Shown here one piece after another: positions 1-4,792 of a stretch of 6,295 nt of DNA (the first letter of the stretch is position 1; each line of letters starts with the position of its first letter). The position numbers were made by a program, and so were the translations under genes. This stretch comes from Gammaproteobacteria bacterium. GTDB lineage: Bacteria > Pseudomonadota > Gammaproteobacteria > Pseudomonadales > UBA7434. The notes beneath the pieces were generated by a model. The model did no database searches and was not told where the DNA came from. It saw only the letters and a list, made by a program, of their open reading frames with translations. The stretch lies in NCBI GenBank assembly GCA_024280785.1, contig JAJRPK010000257.1, forward strand, positions 1 to 6,295. Reading direction: 5' to 3'.

Positions 1-299
1 GACAATAACAATGACAGCTAGTGATGCAAATAATTTAAGAGGGAGTCGACTCATAAGGGGGTTTTACTCGAGGCCTAAACGTTATTAGTAAGTTATCTGT
101 TAACCCTTTCGAGGTGATAAGGTCAAATGAGCTTTGTTTGACCTGTAGTCGGGGTAATAATTCCTGCGGCCCCTTACTCACGTTGAGTGTATACCGTCTT
201 TTCACTCTTGGCGATGTTGCCGACAATGTTGTAGCTAACGTAACCGACAACGAACCTTTCCAGGTCTAGGAAAAAATTGTTTAAATCCGTCCCGGAGCT

Positions 300-332
300 G
301 TAAATTGGCACAATTTTATTGTGTCAATTTAC
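300..332. promoter_or_regulatory. 33-bp near-perfect palindrome, candidate operator for gpmA
   Basis: The left arm GTAAATTGGCACAAT (300-314) and right arm ATTGTGTCAATTTAC (318-332) are inverted copies around a TTT centre, with 14 of 15 pairs exact and the remaining pair a possible G-U in RNA. It ends 46 bp before the gpmA start and just upstream of a good -10 hexamer, TACAAT (335-340), so a repressor or activator site is a reasonable reading. It is AT-rich with no T-tract after it, so it does not look like a Rho-independent terminator. I do not recognise the regulator. Confidence 0.5.
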
Positions 333-340
333 GATACAAT
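312..340 (+). promoter_or_regulatory. Possible gpmA promoter
   Basis: The -10-like TACAAT at 335-340 differs from consensus at one position and lies 38 bp before the gpmA ATG. The -35 position (about 312-317, AATTTT) is poor and falls inside the palindrome, which would suit an activated or regulated promoter. An alternative further upstream is TTGTTT (277-282), 18 bp, TAAATT (301-306). Which one is used cannot be decided from the sequence. Confidence 0.3.
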
Positions 341-378
341 CAATGGTTGATTCGTAAGCTCAACAGAGGAAAGCACGC

Positions 379-1125
379 ATGTATCAACTGGTGTTGATTC
401 GCCACGGTGAAAGTACCTGGAACAAGCAAAACCGGTTTACTGGTTGGCACGATGTAGATTTAACCGAAGCGGGAGTCGCGCAGGCTAAAAATGCCGGTAC
501 GCTATTAAAAGAAAAGGGTATTGAATTCGATATCACCTATACCTCGGTTTTAAAGCGGGCTATTCGTACTCTTTGGTTATTGCTTGATGAAATGGATCAA
601 CTGTACTTACCGGTTGAACGAAGCTGGCGATTAAACGAGCGCCATTACGGTGGCTTGACCGGGCTCAATAAGGCCGAAACGGCGGCCGAGCATGGCGACG
701 AGCAGGTTCACACCTGGCGTCGTAGTTTTGATATCCCCCCTCCTATGGTCGAGCTGGACAGCGAGTATTTTCCTGGTAACGACCCTCGATACGCGGCAAT
801 TGACCGGGCAGTATTGCCGCGTGGCGAAAGTTTGGCGCTGACCATTGATCGGGTGATGCCATACTGGCACGATGTGGTTCGGCCGACGATCTTGTCGGGT
901 AAGCGGGTATTGATTGCGGCGCATGGCAATAGCCTGCGGGCGCTGGTGAAATACTTAAACGATATCAGCGACGAAGACATCACCGGCATTAACATTCCCA
1001 CCGGTGTGCCTTTGGTTTATCAACTCGATGCAGACCTCAAGCCCATTAGCAGCGAATATCTGGGTGATCCCGAAGCAATTAAGGCGATGATGGCCGCTGT
1101 GGCTAAACAAGGCGCTGCTAAGTAA
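379..1125 (+). CDS. gpmA: 2,3-bisphosphoglycerate-dependent phosphoglycerate mutase
   Basis: This is the cofactor-dependent mutase (dPGM) that interconverts 3- and 2-phosphoglycerate in cytosolic glycolysis and gluconeogenesis. At 248 residues it is full length, close to the roughly 250 residues of E. coli GpmA. The phosphohistidine motif RHGES occupies residues 8-12, with His9 as the nucleophile. It is followed by a TGWHDVDLTEAG block (21-32), LKRAIRTLW (58-66, Arg60), LNERHYGGLTG (85-95, Glu87), WRRSFDIPPP (113-122) and the second catalytic histidine in AAHGNSLRALVKYL (180-193, His182). The C-terminal tail, ending AVAKQGAAK, is also typical of GpmA. The ATG is supported by AGAGGA at 365-370, 8 nt upstream. 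The gene is followed by a 173-bp gap before hisB, so co-transcription with the his genes is possible but not shown. All catalytic residues I know are present. Confidence 0.97.
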   Translation: MYQLVLIRHGESTWNKQNRFTGWHDVDLTEAGVAQAKNAGTLLKEKGIEFDITYTSVLKRAIRTLWLLLDEMDQLYLPVERSWRLNERHYGGLTGLNKAETAAEHGDEQVHTWRRSFDIPPPMVELDSEYFPGNDPRYAAIDRAVLPRGESLALTIDRVMPYWHDVVRPTILSGKRVLIAAHGNSLRALVKYLNDISDEDITGINIPTGVPLVYQLDADLKPISSEYLGDPEAIKAMMAAVAKQGAAK

Positions 1126-1182
1126 TTGTTGGCACAATTTGCGATGATGCTGGATGCGGAAAACGCTGCCTTTTTCTATACT

Positions 1183-1218
1183 ATGATGGAAGGCAGTGAT
1201 ATGTATGAAGGCAGCGGC
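1183..1218 (+). repeat. Imperfect 18-bp tandem duplication between gpmA and hisB
   Basis: Two 18-base units (1183-1200 and 1201-1218) share ATG followed, three bases later, by GAAGGCAG. The frame of gpmA reopens after its TAA and stays open to a TAA at 1243-1245. In that frame an ATG at 1144 would give a 33-residue peptide in which M-x-E-G-S recurs every six residues. There is no ribosome site in front of that ATG, so I treat it as non-coding. Confidence 0.4.
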
Positions 1219-1298
1219 ATGAGGCCGTTTCATAAGCTAATTTAAAAGATGGCTTATTGAGATAATTGTTATGACTGACAGACGATAAAGAGAACTCC

Positions 1299-1898
1299 AT
1301 GACTCAATCAGCGCGTATAGCCAAAGTCTCGCGTGACACGCTAGAAACTCAAATGACCGTCGAGCTTAACCTCGACGGCACTGGTGTTAGTTCGTTTGAT
1401 ACCGGGATCCCGTTTTTAGAGCATATGCTCGACCAAATTGCTCGCCACGGTCTAATCGATATCGATATCAAGGCCAAAGGCGATTTGCATATCGATGATC
1501 ATCACACGGTTGAAGATATTGGCATTACTATGGGCCAAGCGTTTACCAAGGCGGTGGGCGATAAAAAAGGCCTTCGTCGATACGGCCACGCTTATGTGCC
1601 GTTGGACGAAGCGCTCTCGCGAGTGGTGCTAGATCTTTCGGGGCGTCCTGGTCTAGAGTTTCACGTGCCGTTTACTCGCTCATCGGTTGGTGACTTTGAT
1701 GTTGATCTGTTCCACGAGTTTTTTCAGGGGTTCACCAATCATGCCATGGTGACCTTGCATGTTGATTGCTTGCGCGGTGAAAATTCGCACCACCAGATTG
1801 AAACAGTATTCAAGGCTTTTGGTCGAGCACTGCGCATGGCGTTAGAATTTGATCCGCGAATGGAGGGCGTTATGCCTTCGACCAAGGGCAAGCTTTAG
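1299..1898 (+). CDS. hisB: Imidazoleglycerol-phosphate dehydratase (monofunctional HisB)
   Basis: It catalyses dehydration of imidazole glycerol phosphate to imidazole acetol phosphate, using two Mn ions in a 24-subunit shell. At 199 residues it is the single-domain form. The N-terminal histidinol-phosphatase domain of the E. coli fusion is absent, so that enzyme must be encoded elsewhere. The metal-binding motifs are clear: FLEHMLDQIARHG (39-51), DDHHTVEDIG (66-75), a mid-protein FFQGFTNHA (141-149) and HHQIE (164-168). The PSTKG C-terminal motif (193-197) is present. The ATG follows AGAGAA at 1289-1294, 4 nt upstream, a short but usable spacing. A GATAAT at 1261-1266 or TATACT at 1177-1182 could be a -10 for a his promoter, but neither has a good -35. 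It heads the hisB-hisH-hisA-hisF block. Its last codons, including the stop, form the first unit of a 15-bp tandem array. Confidence 0.99.
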   Translation: MTQSARIAKVSRDTLETQMTVELNLDGTGVSSFDTGIPFLEHMLDQIARHGLIDIDIKAKGDLHIDDHHTVEDIGITMGQAFTKAVGDKKGLRRYGHAYVPLDEALSRVVLDLSGRPGLEFHVPFTRSSVGDFDVDLFHEFFQGFTNHAMVTLHVDCLRGENSHHQIETVFKAFGRALRMALEFDPRMEGVMPSTKGKL

Positions 1899-1962
1899 CG
1901 GTCGTAATTTTAGCGTTCATAGTTTTAGTGCCCATAACTTTATCCATAACTTTAGCATCCAC
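1891..1962 (+). repeat. Degenerate 15-bp tandem array starting at the hisB stop codon
   Basis: Five units follow one another: AGCTTTAGCGGTCGT (1891-1905), AATTTTAGCGTTCAT (1906-1920), AGTTTTAGTGCCCAT (1921-1935), a 12-base unit AACTTTATCCAT (1936-1947) and AACTTTAGCATCCAC (1948-1962). The rough consensus is A-R-Y-TTTAGC-R-Y-Y-CAT. The first unit contains the hisB TAG (1896-1898), so the array seems to have grown from the gene's 3' end. It lies in the 220-bp hisB-hisH gap. The function is unknown; replication slippage is the simplest origin. Confidence 0.75.
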
Positions 1963-2118
1963 AACAGTGGCCAACCATTATTCATTTATCCCGAAGTTAA
2001 TATTGCGTTTGTACTTAGTGTTTGGGCTTGGCGCTTTCATTTGACTAATCGCCTTCATCGGACAATTCCAGACGCAATAAACCTTAGGGCTTTTATCCAC
2101 TTATTAAGAGTTTGAGAC

Positions 2119-2769
2119 GTGACAAAATCCGTTGATGTAGCGGTTATCGACTACGGCATGGGCAATCTACACTCTGTCTCCAAGGCACTGCAGCACGTTG
2201 CTCCTAACGCCAACATTTGGATTGGCGATGATCCCGAGATTATTAAAAATGCAACGCGGGTAGTTTATCCCGGGGTGGGGGCGATTCGTGATTGCATTGC
2301 CGAGGTTCGCTCGCGTGGGCTCGACCAAGTGATTGTCGAAGTCGCAAAAACTAAACCGTTATTGGCCATCTGTGTAGGAATGCAGGGTTTAATGCAGCAC
2401 TCTAGCGAAAATGGCGGAGTAGATTGCCTTAACGTTTTCCCCGATAAGGTAACTTGCTTTACTGATGTGCTAGGGCCGCAACACGCCGACTTAAAGGTTC
2501 CACACATGGGTTGGAATCAAGTAGTAAAAACTAGTGATCACCCGCTATGGAACAAAATCGACAGCGGTGCACGTTTTTATTTTGTCCACAGTTATTTTGT
2601 TGCCGCGGCGTCTTGCAGCTCGGTGGTGGGTCGTGCGAATTACGGTGTTGATTTGGTTGCGATGATGGCGAAAGATAATATTTTTGCGGTACAGTTTCAT
2701 CCCGAGAAAAGTCATACCGATGGTTTGCAATTGTTAGAAAACTTTGTTAATTGGGATGGTGCTAGCTAA
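2119..2769 (+). CDS. hisH: Imidazole glycerol phosphate synthase, glutaminase subunit
   Basis: HisH hydrolyses glutamine and passes ammonia through a channel to HisF, which uses it to make IGP and AICAR from PRFAR in the cytosol. It is a class I glutamine amidotransferase of 216 residues, normal for the family. The N-terminal VIDYGMGNLHSV (9-20) and the oxyanion-side PGVGA (51-55) are typical. The nucleophile is Cys85 in AICVGMQ (83-89), and the other triad members are His194 and Glu196 in VQFHPEKS (191-198). KVPHMGWN (126-133) and YFVHSYF (154-160) match family blocks. The start is GTG, supported by AAGAG at 2106-2110, 8 nt upstream, and by the match starting right at the N terminus. It is separated from hisB by an unusually long 220-bp gap, and from hisA by 66 bp. 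Its partner HisF is encoded two genes downstream. Confidence 0.98.
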   Translation: MTKSVDVAVIDYGMGNLHSVSKALQHVAPNANIWIGDDPEIIKNATRVVYPGVGAIRDCIAEVRSRGLDQVIVEVAKTKPLLAICVGMQGLMQHSSENGGVDCLNVFPDKVTCFTDVLGPQHADLKVPHMGWNQVVKTSDHPLWNKIDSGARFYFVHSYFVAAASCSSVVGRANYGVDLVAMMAKDNIFAVQFHPEKSHTDGLQLLENFVNWDGAS

Positions 2770-2835
2770 GTTTTTTACGATGCTGACATTTCTCGAGCCC
2801 AGTGTTTTCGTAAGTTAAAAAGGTTTTATTCCTAG

Positions 2836-3567
2836 ATGTTAATTATACCAGCGATTGATTTAAAAGATGGCCAGTGTGTTCGTTTGCGGCAAGGCCTAAT
2901 GGATGATTCGACCGTTTTTTCTGATGATCCGGTTGCGATGGCTGGACGCTGGGTCGATGCCGGTGCTCGTCGATTACATTTGGTCGATTTAAACGGCGCC
3001 TTCGGTGGCAAGCCCATCAATGGCGGGGTGGTTAACGCGATCGCTCAAGCCTATCCTGATTTGCCAATTCAAATTGGCGGCGGAATCCGATCGTTAGAGA
3101 CGATTGAATCCTATCTAGAAGCGGGAGTTAATTATTTAATTATAGGTACCTTGGCGGTCAAAGACCCCGAATTTATAAGCCGTGCCTGCAAGCAATTTCC
3201 TGGTCATATCATCGTCGGCTTAGATGCCAAAGACGGCTTGGTTGCCACCGATGGCTGGGCCGAAGTGTCTAGCTTAAAAGCCACCGAGTTAGCCAAGAGG
3301 TTTGAGCAAGATGGTGTCAGTAGTATCGTCTATACCGATATTAGCCGTGACGGGATGATGCAGGGTGTTAATGTCGATGCTACCTTGACGATGGCACACG
3401 CGTCATCGATTCCGGTCATTGCCTCTGGCGGGATAACCAACATGGACGATATTCGTGCGCTGCAAGCTGTGTCGGATCAAGGTATCTTTGCAGCGGTTAC
3501 TGGTCGCGCAATTTACGAAGGCACACTAGATGTGCGCGAAGCTCAAGATTTCTGCGATAAAGTATAA
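2836..3567 (+). CDS. hisA: ProFAR isomerase (HisA)
   Basis: HisA performs the Amadori rearrangement of ProFAR to PRFAR, the substrate of HisH/HisF. It is a cytosolic half-barrel-duplicated TIM barrel of 243 residues, the usual length. Asp8 in IPAIDLKDGQCVRL (4-17) and Asp130 in GLDAKDG (128-134) are the expected catalytic acid/base pair. Phosphate-binding glycine loops appear at GGGIR (81-85), IGT (103-105), ASGGI (196-200) and TGRAIYEG (222-229). YTDISRDGMMQG (166-177) is a typical HisA block. The ATG follows AAAAAGG (2817-2823) at a long 12-nt spacing, but the protein family match begins at this methionine. Spacing to hisF is 30 bp, consistent with one transcript. Confidence 0.99.
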   Translation: MLIIPAIDLKDGQCVRLRQGLMDDSTVFSDDPVAMAGRWVDAGARRLHLVDLNGAFGGKPINGGVVNAIAQAYPDLPIQIGGGIRSLETIESYLEAGVNYLIIGTLAVKDPEFISRACKQFPGHIIVGLDAKDGLVATDGWAEVSSLKATELAKRFEQDGVSSIVYTDISRDGMMQGVNVDATLTMAHASSIPVIASGGITNMDDIRALQAVSDQGIFAAVTGRAIYEGTLDVREAQDFCDKV

Positions 3568-3597
3568 GAGCGTGACAAGGCTTAAAGAGAAAATATT

Positions 3598-4377
3598 ATG
3601 GGTTTAGCAAAACGAATTATTCCTTGTCTCGATGTTGAGAATGGCCGAGTGGTTAAGGGTGTGCAGTTTGTTGATATTCGTGATGCGGGTGATCCGGTAG
3701 AAGTGGCTAGGCGCTATAACGAGGAGGGCGCCGATGAAATCACTTTTTTGGATATCACAGCGAGTCACGAAGGTCGAGACACCACGGTTAAAACGGTAGA
3801 GAAAATGGCCAGCGAGGTTTTTATTCCGTTAACGGTGGGTGGGGGTATCCGTGAATGCGAGGATATTCGGAGTATGTTAAACGCGGGCGCTGATAAAGTA
3901 GGTATTAACACGGCGGCAATTTTTAACCCCGACTTTGTTAAAGAAGCGGCCGAGCGCTTTGGTTCACAATGTATTGTTGTGGCGATAGATGCCAAACAAG
4001 TTGCAGCGGCCACGGCCGATAAACCGGCCCGCTGGGAAATTTTTACTCATGGTGGCCGCAAGCCTACCGGTATCGATGCCGTTGAATGGGCTATTAAAAT
4101 GACCGACTACGGTGCCGGAGAAATTCTTCTTACCAGTATGGATCAGGACGGCGTAAAAAAAGGTTTTGATCTGGGTTTAACTCGAGCCGTTAGTGACGCC
4201 GTAGCTGTTCCTGTTATTGCGTCGGGTGGCGTGGGCAACTTACAGCACTTGGTCGATGGGATTAGCAAAGGGCACGCTAGCGCCGTGTTGGCGGCCAGCA
4301 TTTTTCATTTTGGCGAATACACCATTGGCGAGGCCAAGGCTTATATGGCTGCGCAAGATATAGAGGTGCGGCTGTAG
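3598..4377 (+). CDS. hisF: Imidazole glycerol phosphate synthase, cyclase subunit
   Basis: HisF is the TIM-barrel synthase half of the HisH/HisF complex; it joins ammonia to PRFAR and splits the product into IGP and AICAR, which links histidine and purine synthesis. At 259 residues it is complete. The catalytic aspartates are Asp12 in RIIPCLDVENGRVVKG (6-21) and Asp131 in VVAIDAKQ (127-134). Other blocks are EITFLDITAS (47-56), LTVGGGIR (78-85), DKVGINTAA (99-107), RKPTGIDAVEWA (154-165), LLTSMDQDG (177-185) and PVIASGGVG (205-213). Arg6 lies at the barrel mouth, where HisH docks and ammonia enters. The ATG is preceded by AAAGAGA (3584-3590) at 7 nt. It is the last gene of the block; a 17-bp tandem array and a convergent small gene follow. 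Confidence 0.99.
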   Translation: MGLAKRIIPCLDVENGRVVKGVQFVDIRDAGDPVEVARRYNEEGADEITFLDITASHEGRDTTVKTVEKMASEVFIPLTVGGGIRECEDIRSMLNAGADKVGINTAAIFNPDFVKEAAERFGSQCIVVAIDAKQVAAATADKPARWEIFTHGGRKPTGIDAVEWAIKMTDYGAGEILLTSMDQDGVKKGFDLGLTRAVSDAVAVPVIASGGVGNLQHLVDGISKGHASAVLAASIFHFGEYTIGEAKAYMAAQDIEVRL

Positions 4378-4387
4378 ACTATTTTCT

Positions 4388-4472
4388 TAAGGTGCCCGTT
4401 TAGCTAAGGTGCCCGTTTAGATTAGGTGCTCACCTGGTTTAGGTGCTCGCCTGATTTAGGTATCCATAGAGG
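4388..4472. repeat. Degenerate 17-bp tandem array between hisF and the small convergent gene
   Basis: The units are TAAGGTGCCCGTTTAGC (4388-4404), TAAGGTGCCCGTTTAGA (4405-4421), TTAGGTGCTCACCTGGT (4422-4438), TTAGGTGCTCGCCTGAT (4439-4455) and a decayed fifth beginning TTAGGTATCC (4456). Units 1-2 and 3-4 form two closely matching pairs, suggesting two rounds of duplication. The TTA opening the fifth unit is the stop codon, read on the - strand, of the small gene. Units contain short inverted pieces (CACCT/AGGTG at 4431-4445) but no clear GC-rich terminator stem. Confidence 0.8.
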
Positions 4473-4680
4473 CTAAAAATTTCTTTTTAGTTTTTGGCTT
4501 GGCTAGATCTAAAAATTCGACAAAGTCCAGCAAGCTGTCTTCGGCTTCTACGCGACTTTCAAAGGGCCCCATGGCTGCACCTTCGCGGGTAGCGAAAAAC
4601 CAGAAATTTTTCAGCGAGTAAAGTCTATCGCTTCTGGGAGGAACCGATCCAAATTCCCCTGCTCTGTTTTTTTGTTCCAT
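4456..4680 (-). CDS. Small DUF6316-like protein
   Basis: This is a 74-residue soluble protein without signal peptide or membrane segment. The motif pattern is NRAGE (5-9), PPRSDRLY (14-21), FWFFATREG (26-34), GPFESRVEAEDSLLDFVEF (38-56) and a Lys-rich tail. It agrees with what I remember of the DUF6316 family of small gammaproteobacterial proteins; that assignment is from memory, and no biochemical function is known to me. I chose the ATG at 4680 because AGAGG (4690-4694 on the complement) lies 9 nt upstream and the family-like block starts there. An in-frame ATG at 4710 would add ten residues but has no ribosome site. The gene converges on hisF and has its own likely promoter in the gap after yibQ. 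Its stop codon lies in the last unit of the 17-bp array. Confidence 0.8.
   Translation of the reverse strand: MEQKNRAGEFGSVPPRSDRLYSLKNFWFFATREGAAMGPFESRVEAEDSLLDFVEFLDLAKPKTKKKFLASMDT
4473..4495 (+). terminator. Weak candidate terminator for the his transcript
   Basis: CTAAAAA (4473-4479) and TTTTTAG (4484-4490) are inverted around TTTC and followed by five T (4491-4495). The stem has only one G-C pair, so it would be weak. It overlaps the C-terminal codons of the small - strand gene, whose Lys-rich tail alone could explain the A/T runs. Confidence 0.2.
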
Positions 4681-4751
4681 AGGTGTAAACCTCTGTATAT
4701 CCCTGCACATCTAATCGTTTAATCGCTGCTTAGATGTAAATTTCGCCAAAT

Positions 4752-4778
4752 ATTATAGCCAAAGGCACCTTAACGCAA
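4752..4778 (-). promoter_or_regulatory. Probable promoter of the small DUF6316-like gene
   Basis: On the complement there is a perfect -10 hexamer TATAAT (4752-4757), with TTGCGT (4773-4778) 15 bp upstream as a half-matching -35; a TGG just before the -10 may help. Transcription would start near 4745, giving a leader of about 65 nt before the ATG at 4680. It sits 35 bp beyond the yibQ stop codon, so the small gene can be expressed independently of ctpA-yibQ. Confidence 0.5.
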
Positions 4779-4792
4779 GTCACAGAGCAGTT

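Larger units (their letters stand above)
1..378. other. Left-hand non-coding stretch upstream of gpmA
   Basis: No convincing gene is visible. A + strand frame is open from the left edge (base 2) to a TAG at 86-88 and could be the last 28 codons of an upstream gene, but the peptide resembles nothing I recognise. A - strand frame at 35-250 starts with TTG, lacks a ribosome site and looks like chance. The stretch has several inverted repeats: GAGTCGACTC (43-52), AGGTCAAA/TTTGACCT around a 9-nt loop (120-144), GGGG/GCCCC-type pairing (151-173), ACTCA/TGAGT (176-188), and the strong palindrome at 300-332. A structured leader or small RNA is possible but unproven. No tRNA, rRNA, tmRNA or RNase P RNA signature is seen. 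Confidence 0.6.

Noticed and set aside
35..250. 71-codon - strand frame in the left end
   Set aside because: It has a TTG start, no Shine-Dalgarno sequence and no recognisable motif. The region is better described by inverted repeats.
1144..1245. 33-codon frame after gpmA, in the same frame as gpmA, suggesting stop-codon readthrough
   Set aside because: GpmA already ends with the normal family tail, there is no ribosome site for a separate start, and roughly 40 open codons after a stop are expected fairly often by chance.
1126..1298. His-leader attenuator before hisB
   Set aside because: There is no short ORF with a run of histidine codons and no terminator hairpin with a T-tract, so classical attenuation is not supported.
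1849..2115. 88-codon + strand frame overlapping the end of hisB and spanning the hisB-hisH gap
   Set aside because: It starts with TTG inside hisB without a ribosome site, and its distinctive part is just the translated 15-bp array. The rest resembles no family I know. It is worth rechecking only if the frame is conserved in relatives.
2775..2813. TTACGA/TCGTAA inverted repeat between hisH and hisA
   Set aside because: The arms are only six bases, 27 bases apart, with no T-tract or conserved context. It is likely chance, although TTACGA also appears before gpmA.
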